Under the pieces are notes generated by a model. The model was not told the origin of the DNA. It worked only from the letters and a program-made list of their open reading frames with translations, and did not search any database. From the NCBI GenBank assembly GCA_036741235.1, contig DAINSQ010000045.1, positions 1 to 29,771 of the forward strand: a stretch of DNA of 29,771 bases, given 5' to 3'. How positions within the stretch are numbered: the first letter of the stretch is position 1; each line of letters begins with the position of its first letter. The position numbers and the translations under genes are program-made. Positions 1 to 6,853 of the stretch are shown here, piece after piece. Source of the DNA: JABWBR01 sp036741235. Its GTDB lineage: Bacteria; Bacteroidota; Bacteroidia; Chitinophagales; Saprospiraceae.

Positions 1-533
1 GAGGGGGGGAGGGAGAGGTTGTTGAAATTGAATATATCCTGGGAAAATGCATTTTTTTCGATCAACAGGTTTCTGAATGATTTGCAAAGGAGGCCGATAT
101 CAACTTGTGCGGCGTGTTGCAGTTCGCCGTAAGCGAAAGCCGGATTGATCTTTCCTTCATAAGCCGAGAGGTCGGCGGGATCAACAATATAAGCCTGATA
201 AGCGGGATCGGCGCTGCGGCCCAGCCAGTCGTTTTCGTCGCCCTGGCAACTTAGCGCTCGCAGTACGTTTCTGGGGTGATAAAAGCTTTGATGGAGCCTT
301 TTCTCCAGGTTTTGGTAGGTGTGCTGCGCGAAAGGAATTAAGTCGTCTACGCGCCAGGATTTGACAAAATAGCGGCCTGTGACGGGATTGATGAGGCCGG
401 CAGCCACATGGCTGGCAGCGCGGGGGTAATCGTCGTCGATTACCAATACCGAACATCCGCTTTCCATCAAAAAATGAGCGAGTAAGGTGCCGGCAAGCCC
501 CTGTCCTACTATGATAACATCAACGTGCTTCAT
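1..533 (-). CDS. FAD-dependent oxidoreductase (DAO-like), N-terminal part, runs off the window
   Basis: An open frame of 177 codons starts at ATG 533-531 on the minus strand and stays open to base 1, so the C-terminal half lies outside the window. The N-terminus is a Rossmann dinucleotide-binding fold: hydrophobic strand VDVIIVGQGLAG (GxGxxG at residues 10-15), then a helix and the acidic strand end VLVIDDD. SHVAAGLINPVTGRYFVKSW follows near residues 50-70, a stretch I associate with the Bacteroidota DAO-type FAD oxidoreductases (ThiO/MnmC-C-like fold). The start lies one base after the stop of the MmcQ-like gene, so the two are probably one transcript. The last codons at the edge are a Pro/Ser run from a C-rich tract, so a break just outside the window cannot be excluded. 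The substrate is unknown. Confidence 0.8.
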   Translation of the reverse strand, partial: MKHVDVIIVGQGLAGTLLAHFLMESGCSVLVIDDDYPRAASHVAAGLINPVTGRYFVKSWRVDDLIPFAQHTYQNLEKRLHQSFYHPRNVLRALSCQGDENDWLGRSADPAYQAYIVDPADLSAYEGKINPAFAYGELQHAAQVDIGLLCKSFRNLLIEKNAFSQDIFNFNNLSLPP

Positions 534-534
534 G

Positions 535-894
535 TCAGGGCAGTTGTTGCCATTCCTCCCGCAATTTCTTCGGCAGGCTTTTCACAATGAGGTCGTAGGA
601 ATGGTCGATGAGTTCGAGTAGAAAATCGTCGTCGAGGTCGCCGTCGAAAGCCACCGTATTCCAGTGTGTTTTATTCATGTGCCAGCCGGGTTGGATTTCA
701 GGATAGGTTTCCCGCAATTCCACAGCCCGGTCGGGATCGCATTTGAGATTGACGGTAAATACGAGGCTGTCAAGCCCCGTCACAGCAAACATTTTCCCCA
801 TCACTTTGAAAACAAGTGTTACTTCATCGAACGGGAAGGTCTCCTCTACCCCTCTTTTAGACAGGCAATATTCTCGGAATTCTTCGATATTCAT
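535..894 (-). CDS. MmcQ/YjbR family protein
   Basis: This is a 119-residue protein, the usual length for the MmcQ/YjbR family. Members have a compact CyaY-like double-wing fold and are often called DNA-binding, though their biochemical role is poorly defined. Recognisable features are the N-terminal helix with FREYCLSKRGVEETFPFDE, the strand pair VFKVMGKMFAVTGL, the basic-aromatic PGWHMNKTHWNTV near residues 70-82, and the C-terminal LLELIDHSYDLIVKSLPKK helix. ATG 894-892 is the only sensible start. A TATCTTTG element at 947-940 on the minus strand lies about 45 bases upstream. The gene is followed after one base by the FAD oxidoreductase. Family assignment is fairly sure; function is not. 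Confidence 0.85.
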   Translation of the reverse strand: MNIEEFREYCLSKRGVEETFPFDEVTLVFKVMGKMFAVTGLDSLVFTVNLKCDPDRAVELRETYPEIQPGWHMNKTHWNTVAFDGDLDDDFLLELIDHSYDLIVKSLPKKLREEWQQLP

Positions 895-896
895 GG

Positions 897-926
897 TTGA
901 AAATTAAAACCAAGCGCTTAACTTTG
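897..926 (+). promoter_or_regulatory. Promoter of tRNA-Arg
   Basis: TTG at 897-899 and TAACTTTG at 919-926 are separated by exactly 19 bases, matching the Bacteroidetes primary sigma consensus (TTTG-N19-TAnnTTTG). Transcription would start near 933, about 33 bases before the tRNA. The -33 element overlaps the start of the divergent MmcQ-like gene. Confidence 0.6.
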
Positions 927-939
927 CGCTGCTTTTGCA

Positions 940-947
940 CAAAGATA
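940..947 (-). promoter_or_regulatory. -7 element for the MmcQ/oxidoreductase transcript
   Basis: On the minus strand bases 947-940 read TATCTTTG, a full match to TAnnTTTG. It is placed about 45 bases before the start codon of the MmcQ-like gene. I see no clear -33 TTG at the expected spacing, so this is weaker than the divergent tRNA promoter beside it. Confidence 0.4.
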
Positions 948-965
948 GTGCATTCCCTTCAAAAT

Positions 966-1037
966 GGTCCCGTAGTTCAACGGATAGAATAGGAGTTTCC
1001 TAAACTCTTGATCCTGGTTCGATTCCAGGCGGGACTA
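966..1037 (+). tRNA. tRNA-Arg (anticodon CCU)
   Basis: A 72-nt cloverleaf can be folded by eye. The acceptor stem is GGTCCCG (966-972) with CGGGACT (1030-1036), including one G-U pair, and the discriminator is A1037. The D stem is GTTC/GAAT (975-978/987-990). The anticodon stem is GGAGT/ACTCT (992-996/1004-1008) with loop TTCCTAA, so the anticodon is CCT at 999-1001. The T stem is CCTGG/CCAGG around TTCGATT (1013-1029). CCA is not encoded. A run of eight T (1039-1046) follows and probably ends transcription. It reads AGG arginine codons. Confidence 0.95.
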
Positions 1038-1078
1038 CTTTTTTTTCTCCGCGGTACGCCTATGTTTTTAATGTTGAA

Positions 1079-1137
1079 TTTTTAATGTTAAATGTTGAAT
1101 ATCAGTTAATTAAACATTCAGCATTCAGCATTAAAAA
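1079..1137. terminator. AT-rich inverted repeat between convergent genes
   Basis: Two 22-base arms (1079-1100 and 1116-1137) are complementary at 19 of 22 positions around a 15-base loop. They are built from iterations of an ATGTTGAAT/ATTCAGCAT motif. The left arm begins with a T-run and the right arm ends with an A-run. It lies between the plus-strand tRNA and the 3' end of the minus-strand phosphodiesterase gene, so a bidirectional terminator is the simplest reading; a dispersed intergenic repeat is the alternative. Confidence 0.45.
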
Positions 1138-1143
1138 AACGAT

Positions 1144-1644
1144 TTATCTTCCCCGTCTTCCCAGTTCAATCACCTCCAAGTCCTTGATTTGGCCGGCGTT
1201 GAGCGTAAATCGGACTAATGTTTTCACCTGGTGGAAGCCCTCATTGCCGCAAGCGCCGGGATTGACGTGCAGCAGGTCGTATTTAGGGTCGGGTATTACT
1301 TTAAGGATATGGGAATGGCCGCAGATATACAAACTCGGGCGGCGGGTTTTTATCAGATCGCCGACGCGTTTGGTATAACGCCCGGGATATCCGCCGATAT
1401 GGGTAATAAATACATCGACGCCTTCGCAATTAAAAAACAAATCGAGAGGAAAGCGCAGTTGCATGGCCTTATCGTCGATATTTCCATATACGGCGCGCAG
1501 GGGTTTGAACGCCTCCAGTTTATCGGCGACTTCTGCGCTGCCGATATCGCCGGCATGCCAAATCTCGTCACATTCAGCAAAATAGGTAAACACCTTGTCG
1601 TCGAGAAAACTATGCGTATCGGAGAGCAGCCCTATGCGTTTCAT
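1144..1644 (-). CDS. YfcE/MJ0936-type metallophosphoesterase
   Basis: A 166-residue calcineurin-like phosphodiesterase of the small YfcE/MJ0936 type, which hydrolyses phosphodiesters with a di-metal centre in the cytoplasm. All metal-ligand motifs are visible in order: D9-T-H11, G32-D33, G54-N55-I56-D57, T81-H82 and G109-H110-S111-H112. Length is normal for the family. Its ATG (1644-1642) overlaps the TGA of the upstream reductase gene as ATGA, which indicates translational coupling at the end of the glmM cluster. The physiological substrate cannot be read from sequence. Confidence 0.9.
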   Translation of the reverse strand: MKRIGLLSDTHSFLDDKVFTYFAECDEIWHAGDIGSAEVADKLEAFKPLRAVYGNIDDKAMQLRFPLDLFFNCEGVDVFITHIGGYPGRYTKRVGDLIKTRRPSLYICGHSHILKVIPDPKYDLLHVNPGACGNEGFHQVKTLVRFTLNAGQIKDLEVIELGRRGR

Positions 1645-2606
1645 TGCGGAATGGTAAAGACGATTTTGCCAAACTGCAAACTGCGTTCCATACGCTGAAA
1701 GGCATTGTTGCCATCGGCAAGGGCATAAATGCTGTCGACAACCGGCACAATGCGATGCCGGTCCACAAAGTCAACCATATCGTAAAATTCCTGGTCAGTC
1801 CCCATTGATGTACCATGAATGCTGATCTGCCGCCAAAACAAATGCTGGGGCATAAAAGAAGCCGACCCTTTACCCCCGCCATAAACGACGATACAACCGC
1901 CAGGCCTGCATAACTTGACCAGATGGGCGAAGGATTCACCGCCTGAACTGTCCAGAATAACGTCAAAATCAACAGCGTGGGCCGATAATTGCTTATGCCA
2001 GTCGGCATCCTTATAATTGGCGCCGCCGGCGCATCCCATTTTTTGGGCGCGTTGCAATTTTTCTGCCGAACCGGAAGTTACCCATACCTCAGCGCCGGCA
2101 GCCAGCGCAAACTGAGCGGCCATCAGGGCTACTCCGCCGCCAATACCGGTGATGAGCACGCGCTGACCACTTTGCAATTGTGCCCGGGTAAAAAGCGCCC
2201 GATAGGCCGTGAGGCCGGCCAGCGGTAACGCAGCAGCCTGCTCCCAACTGAGGTGACCGGGCTTGGTAGCCAGGCGACTGGCGGCTACGTTTATATATTG
2301 CGCAAAAGTACCATCAGCAGGCATACCCAACACCTGATAACTTCTCGACGGATAGGCCGCATTATCGCCCCAATCAGAACCCGGGTTGATGATCACTTCC
2401 CTGTCCTCCGCTACGCCGGCGCCATCAGAACCCAAAATTACCGGTAGCCGTATGTTGGGGTACAATCCCTGCGTAATAAACACATCGCGATGGTTAAGCG
2501 CCGCAGCGCGCAATTGCACCAGCACTTCGCCCTCACCCTGCTTTGGATCGGTATAATCGCCATAAGTGAGGGCTTCTCCCAGGGTTTTTAATATAAGCGC
2601 CTTCAT
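1641..2606 (-). CDS. MDR-family NAD(P)H-dependent reductase / quinone oxidoreductase-like
   Basis: A 321-residue medium-chain dehydrogenase/reductase. The N-terminal GroES-like domain carries the family signatures ALNHRDVFITQGLYP and LGSDGAGVAE. The cofactor domain has VLITGIGGGVALMAAQFA near residues 150-167 (Rossmann glycine-rich turn), and the protein ends with a normal catalytic-domain return near FGKIVFTIPQ. The structural-zinc cysteine cluster of true zinc alcohol dehydrogenases is absent, so it is closer to zinc-independent quinone oxidoreductases. The gene lies 31 bases after the cysteine desulfurase gene and overlaps the phosphodiesterase start by 4 bases. The substrate is unknown. 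Confidence 0.88.
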   Translation of the reverse strand: MKALILKTLGEALTYGDYTDPKQGEGEVLVQLRAAALNHRDVFITQGLYPNIRLPVILGSDGAGVAEDREVIINPGSDWGDNAAYPSRSYQVLGMPADGTFAQYINVAASRLATKPGHLSWEQAAALPLAGLTAYRALFTRAQLQSGQRVLITGIGGGVALMAAQFALAAGAEVWVTSGSAEKLQRAQKMGCAGGANYKDADWHKQLSAHAVDFDVILDSSGGESFAHLVKLCRPGGCIVVYGGGKGSASFMPQHLFWRQISIHGTSMGTDQEFYDMVDFVDRHRIVPVVDSIYALADGNNAFQRMERSLQFGKIVFTIPQ

Positions 2607-2637
2607 ATATTTGTTTGAACAATTTTTGTTTAAAATA

Positions 2638-3798
2638 TCAAACAGAAGAAGCGACCGTACCCTTGACCAATTCAGGAAGAACCTTTTTCAATTGATCGAT
2701 GACAAAATCGACCTCTTCATTTGTATTGTCATGCGAAAAAGAAAAGCGGATCGTCTTGCGGTCGGAATCGCGATGCAGGGCTGCGATTACGTGCGAGCCC
2801 TGGTCGGCGCCGGAACTACAGGCACTGCCGCCCGATACGCTAACGCCGTTGATATCGAGGTTGAAAAGCAGTAAATCTCCCTTGGACGTAGCAGGAAACG
2901 AAACGCTGAGCACCTTGTAGTTGCCGTTGTCGGGGTCGCCGTTAAACTGAATATCGCTAAATTCATTTTCCAGTCGCAACCTGAAATAATTGCGTACTGA
3001 AGTGATATGCGCCCGGTTCTGTTCCATGTTTTCGATAGCTACTTCCATAGCCCTGGCCATACCTATAATGCCGTGCAGGTTTTCGGTGCCGCCGCGCATG
3101 TTGCGTTCCTGGGCCCCGCCGTCGATAAAGGGCTTCACGATATTTTCCTTGTTCATATACAGGAAGCCGATGCCTTTGGGCCCGTGGAATTTGTGGGCCG
3201 AGCCCGACAGAAAATTCACCTTTACCTCGCTGAGGTTGAAGGGGAAAAAGCTCATGGTTTGGACGGTATCCGTATGGAACATCGCGTTGTATTGCTGACA
3301 CAAGCGGGATACTTCCTCCAGGTTGATCATGGTGCCGATTTCGTTATTGGCGTGCATCAGGGATACCAGCGTTTTGGTATCGTCTTCTGCGAGCCACTGT
3401 TCGAGAACAGCCATATCCGGATAGCCTTTAATGTCAACGGGCAGGTATTTTACTTCCGCCATTCCCGAGCGGGCTATCGTGTCGAGGCTGTGCAACACGC
3501 AGTGGTGTTCGGTCGGCGAGCTGATAATCCGGCGCACGCCCAGATCGCGAACGGAGCATTTCAGCGCCGTATTATTAGACTCGGTGCCGCCTGAAGTAAA
3601 AATAATCTCGCCTATTGAAGCGCCGAGGAAGTTGGCAATTTTTTTTCTGGCCTGCTCTATCATCGCGCGCGCTGCGCGGCCTTCTGCGTGGATTGACGAG
3701 GGATTGCCCTGGTATTGGTTCATCGCAGCTACCATAAACTCGAGTACCTGTGGGTCCATCTGCGTAGTAGCGGCATTGTCCAGATAAACTCTTTTCAT
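2638..3798 (-). CDS. Cysteine desulfurase (NifS/IscS class)
   Basis: A 386-residue PLP enzyme that takes sulfur from L-cysteine for Fe-S clusters and thio-cofactors. The start YLDNAATT is the class signature, and the TEHHCVLHS segment lies near residue 100. The PLP lysine is K203 in SGSAHKFHGPKG. The catalytic persulfide cysteine is C327 in SGGSACSSGA, and RGGTEN lies at 235-240. Length and the SACSSG loop fit group I (NifS/IscS). No scaffold gene (iscU), iscR or hscAB is next to it, so a general rather than isc-operon role is likely. It starts 20 bases after the end of glmM on the same strand and is probably cotranscribed with it. Confidence 0.93.
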   Translation of the reverse strand: MKRVYLDNAATTQMDPQVLEFMVAAMNQYQGNPSSIHAEGRAARAMIEQARKKIANFLGASIGEIIFTSGGTESNNTALKCSVRDLGVRRIISSPTEHHCVLHSLDTIARSGMAEVKYLPVDIKGYPDMAVLEQWLAEDDTKTLVSLMHANNEIGTMINLEEVSRLCQQYNAMFHTDTVQTMSFFPFNLSEVKVNFLSGSAHKFHGPKGIGFLYMNKENIVKPFIDGGAQERNMRGGTENLHGIIGMARAMEVAIENMEQNRAHITSVRNYFRLRLENEFSDIQFNGDPDNGNYKVLSVSFPATSKGDLLLFNLDINGVSVSGGSACSSGADQGSHVIAALHRDSDRKTIRFSFSHDNTNEEVDFVIDQLKKVLPELVKGTVASSV

Positions 3799-3818
3799 AA
3801 GTAGTAATTGGTTAGGAT

Positions 3819-5195
3819 TTACAATTGGTGACTGACAACCTGGCGGACTTCCTGTACCAGCTTATCGGCGATATGCTGGTCGGCGCCTTCGGCGTAAATG
3901 CGGATAATCGGTTCGGTATTGGATTTGCGCAAGTGCACCCAGCCGTCGGCGAAATCGATTTTGAGTCCGTCTTCCGTGTTGCACTGTTCGTTTTGGTAAT
4001 GCTGGTGTAATGCCTTCAATATCTTTTCGAGGTCGGTATCGGGAGTAAGCGCAATTTTATCTTTAATCATAAAATAAGCGGGATAGCCGGCTTTGAGTTC
4101 CAGCAGCGATTTTCCCGAGCGGGCCAGGTACGACAGCAGCAGGGCGATACCGGCCAGCGCATCGCGGCCGTAGTGCAATGCTGGCACGATAATACCGCCG
4201 TTGCCCTCTCCGCCGATCGGAGCGCCGACGGCTTTCATTTTTTCGACCACATTCACTTCGCCGACGGCAGCCGCAAAGTAATCGCAGCCATAGCGATGCG
4301 ACACATCGCGCAGGGCGCGGCTCGACGACAGATTAGATACTGTGGGGCCGGGTTGGTGTTGCAGCACATAATCGGCCACAGCCACCAGCGTATATTCCTC
4401 GCCAAACATCGATCCGTCGGGGTTTACCAGGGCGAGGCGGTCCACATCGGGATCGACGGCGACGCCCATGTCGGCGCCCGATTTGACTACGGTTGCAGAA
4501 AGCTCGGCGAGGTGTTCGGGCAGCGGTTCCGGGTTGTGGGCAAAGCGACCGTTCACTTCGGCATTAATCGCAATCACTTCACAGCCCAATTGTTGAAGCA
4601 GGGGTACTACCGACAGCGCGCCCGTTGAATTGACGCAATCGACCACCACCTTAAACGCCTTTTTCCTTACGGCTTCGGCATCTACCAGCGGCAGCTCAAG
4701 TATCTTATTGATATGAAGATCAATAGCGCCTTCTTTTTTGCGATAGGCGCCGATTTCATGCACATTACAGTACCTGATAGCGCCCTGGGCCAAGAGGTCG
4801 AGCAGCGCCTGGCCGTCGGCGGCAGAAATAAACTCGCCCTTTTCGTTGAGAAACTTGAGGGCGTTCCACTCGGCGGGATTGTGGCTGGCGGTGACGATAA
4901 TGCCGGCGCCGGCGTTCATTTCGGCGACGGCCACCTCTACGGTAGGCGTTGTGGAAAGCCCCAGGTCAATGACGTCGATACCCAATCCGACGAGTGTATT
5001 GGCCACCAGGCTGCTGACCATTTTGCCCGACATGCGGCCGTCGCGGCCCAATACTACCTTCGGCGTTCCACCGCGCTGCAACAGCCAGTAGCCGAAAGCG
5101 GCGGCGCATTCTACTACGTCTTGCGGCGTCAGATTATCGCCTGCGGCGCCGCCGATGGTGCCTCTAATTCCTGAAATAGATTTGATTAGTGCCAA
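3819..5195 (-). CDS. glmM: Phosphoglucosamine mutase
   Basis: A 458-residue alpha-phosphohexomutase that converts glucosamine-6-phosphate to glucosamine-1-phosphate for UDP-GlcNAc, peptidoglycan and LPS synthesis. The N-terminus IKSISGIRGTIGG is characteristic of Bacteroidota GlmM. The phosphoserine loop is TASHNP with S104, the metal loop is DPDVDR, the sugar loop is GGEGNGG, and the phosphate-binding loop RKSNTEPIIRIYAEG lies near the C-terminus. The open frame extends upstream to 5411, but that part reads across the divergent methyltransferase gene and has no family similarity. I therefore place the start at TTG 5195-5193, which gives M-A-L-I-K-S. TAACTTTG at 5221-5214 lies just upstream, implying a very short leader. 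It heads a four-gene minus-strand cluster. Confidence 0.93.
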   Translation of the reverse strand: MALIKSISGIRGTIGGAAGDNLTPQDVVECAAAFGYWLLQRGGTPKVVLGRDGRMSGKMVSSLVANTLVGLGIDVIDLGLSTTPTVEVAVAEMNAGAGIIVTASHNPAEWNALKFLNEKGEFISAADGQALLDLLAQGAIRYCNVHEIGAYRKKEGAIDLHINKILELPLVDAEAVRKKAFKVVVDCVNSTGALSVVPLLQQLGCEVIAINAEVNGRFAHNPEPLPEHLAELSATVVKSGADMGVAVDPDVDRLALVNPDGSMFGEEYTLVAVADYVLQHQPGPTVSNLSSSRALRDVSHRYGCDYFAAAVGEVNVVEKMKAVGAPIGGEGNGGIIVPALHYGRDALAGIALLLSYLARSGKSLLELKAGYPAYFMIKDKIALTPDTDLEKILKALHQHYQNEQCNTEDGLKIDFADGWVHLRKSNTEPIIRIYAEGADQHIADKLVQEVRQVVSHQL

Positions 5196-5213
5196 TGTAT
5201 AAATGCTTTGCTG

Positions 5214-5221
5214 CAAAGTTA
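5214..5221 (-). promoter_or_regulatory. -7 element for the glmM cluster
   Basis: The minus strand reads TAACTTTGC from 5221, a full match to TAnnTTTG, about 19 bases before the TTG start of glmM. This position supports the TTG start and argues against the longer frame, whose extra N-terminus would lie upstream of the promoter. No obvious -33 TTG. Confidence 0.55.
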
Positions 5222-5254
5222 AGCATAGCAACCGGTTTTTTATGCCAGTTGTGC

Positions 5255-5262
5255 TAACTTTG
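5255..5262 (+). promoter_or_regulatory. -7 element for methyltransferase-PAP2 pair
   Basis: TAACTTTGC begins at 5255 and lies 20 bases before the ATG at 5283, giving a near-minimal leader. It lies about 40 bases from the divergent glmM element, so the two promoters share one small intergenic region. Confidence 0.55.
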
Positions 5263-5282
5263 CCGTCAAACCTGACCTGCAA

Positions 5283-6044
5283 ATGCATCAGAAAACAAGC
5301 CGGCAAACCACAGTTGCCAAAGATTGGTTCATCAACTGGTTTGACTCGCCTTATTACCATACATTGTACCAAAACCGCGATGAAGCGGAAGCGCATGGAT
5401 TTATTGATCAACTGCTCGGCGAATTAGCGCCAAAGCCCCATTCGCGTATTCTGGACCTGGCCTGCGGGAGGGGCCGGTATGCCCGTTACCTGGCCGGCAA
5501 AGGCTACGAAGTCACCGGCGTCGATCTATCGCCAGGTAGTATCAATTATGCACTGCAATTTGAGCGAGAAAATCTTTCATTTTTCATTCACGACATGCGC
5601 AGTCTGTTTCGAACCAACTATTTTGACTTTATTTTCAATTTTTTCACCAGCTTTGGGTATTTCAGCAGCGAAAAAGAAGATATTGATGTACTAAAAAACA
5701 TAGCCAAAGGCTTAAAACCAGGCGCATTTTTTGTACTCGATTTTTTCAACAGCCAATTTGTTCGTAGCCGGCTACTTGGCGAAGACACCAAAATAATAAA
5801 CGGCATCCGCTTCGATATTAAAAAATGGATAAACGGCAGTTTTGTATTCAAATCAATTGATATTGAAGACAATGGCCGCTTGTTTCATTTTGAAGAAAAA
5901 GTACGGTTGTACGAATGGCAGGACTTTCAGCGCTTATTTGAACAAGCCGGCCTGCTTATCGAAAAAATTTACGGCAGTTACCAACTGCAACCGTTTGACA
6001 ATACCCAAAGCCCACGTATCATACTTATAAGCCGAAAAAAATGA
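5283..6044 (+). CDS. Class I SAM-dependent methyltransferase
   Basis: A 253-residue protein with a Rossmann-type methyltransferase domain. Motif I is ILDLACGRGRYARYLAG (residues 56-72). The acidic end of strand 2 is in VTGVDLSPGSI near residue 80. Motif II/III follow as FFIHDMRSLF and FDFIFNFFTSFGYFSS. The post-motif LKPGAFFVLDFFN is typical of the Methyltransf_25 type. The N-terminal WFINWFDSPYYHTLY is common in Bacteroidota homologues. The methyl acceptor is unknown. Its TGA overlaps the ATG of the PAP2 gene (ATGA, 6041-6044), so the two are translationally coupled and may act on related lipid or quinone-like substrates (inference only). Confidence 0.9.
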   Translation: MHQKTSRQTTVAKDWFINWFDSPYYHTLYQNRDEAEAHGFIDQLLGELAPKPHSRILDLACGRGRYARYLAGKGYEVTGVDLSPGSINYALQFERENLSFFIHDMRSLFRTNYFDFIFNFFTSFGYFSSEKEDIDVLKNIAKGLKPGAFFVLDFFNSQFVRSRLLGEDTKIINGIRFDIKKWINGSFVFKSIDIEDNGRLFHFEEKVRLYEWQDFQRLFEQAGLLIEKIYGSYQLQPFDNTQSPRIILISRKK

Positions 6045-6637
6045 ATGAACTCCTGCAACTCGACCAGGCCCTGTTTTACTGGATAAACAACGACTGGCAC
6101 ACGCCCTGGCTGGATGCCATTATGCCCTACTGGCGCGACAGAAACTTCTGGATACCGCTTTATGCCGTGGGCGTTGCGCTCGTGGTGTGGAAATACCGGA
6201 TGAAAAGCCTCTATCTATTGTTGGCCATCGCATTGACCATTGCCATTGCCGACCAGACCAGCAGCGAACTGATCAAAAAAAATGTAAAACGGCTGCGCCC
6301 CTGCAACGACCCGGAGGTCAAAACGCAGGTCGATTTGCTCATTCCCTGCGGCGTGGGGTATAGTTTTACATCTTCGCATGCCGCCAATCACTTTGCGCTC
6401 GCGGCCTTCCTGGGTTTTACCGTAGGCCGCCGTTATCGCCGCATTCGTGTGCCGCTTTATCTCTGGGCCGCTTCTATTGCGCTGGGGCAGGTATATGTGG
6501 GCGTACATTATCCGCTTGATATCACAATGGGCGCACTGCTGGGCGTGCTGATCGGGTGGGCGATGAGCAGGATGTATCTGCGGTGGTTCGCGCTGGAGGG
6601 AGGGAGTGTGGGAGAGAGGGAGGGCCTGGAAAAGTAA
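6041..6637 (+). CDS. PAP2-superfamily membrane phosphatase
   Basis: A 198-residue integral membrane phosphatase of the PAP2 superfamily, which dephosphorylates lipid phosphates such as undecaprenyl pyrophosphate, phosphatidylglycerol phosphate or lipid A. Motif C1 is K79-x6-R86-P87. Motif C2 is S111-S112-H113, where the histidine is the proton donor. Motif C3 has the nucleophile H156 and D160 in GQVYVGVHYPLD; the usual C3 arginine is Gln150. Several hydrophobic helices (about 38-50, 56-72, 117-129, 137-150, 162-176) are visible. The last 15 residues come from a purine-rich low-complexity tract (GGGAGGGAG type) and look like an accidental extension. It is coupled to the methyltransferase. Confidence 0.9.
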   Translation: MNELLQLDQALFYWINNDWHTPWLDAIMPYWRDRNFWIPLYAVGVALVVWKYRMKSLYLLLAIALTIAIADQTSSELIKKNVKRLRPCNDPEVKTQVDLLIPCGVGYSFTSSHAANHFALAAFLGFTVGRRYRRIRVPLYLWAASIALGQVYVGVHYPLDITMGALLGVLIGWAMSRMYLRWFALEGGSVGEREGLEK

Positions 6638-6853
6638 AATTGGCGACTAAAAAGCGGATTCATTGAACAAGCTCAGCGGATTAAGCCTAAATTTCCGTAC
6701 CAATTACAAATGCACTTCTCTCAATAGCCTCTCAATCAACACATTAATCTGTCTGCCAAAAAGACAAAAAAAAGAAAACTTAGAAATTTACAGATTTTCA
6801 CTAATTTCGCCTGGCAAGCCAAATAATTTTTTAACCAAACACGTGCGAATGGT

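Noticed and set aside
5196..5411. N-terminal extension of glmM to 5411
   Set aside because: The extra residues have no GlmM similarity, cross the glmM -7 element and overlap the methyltransferase coding region.
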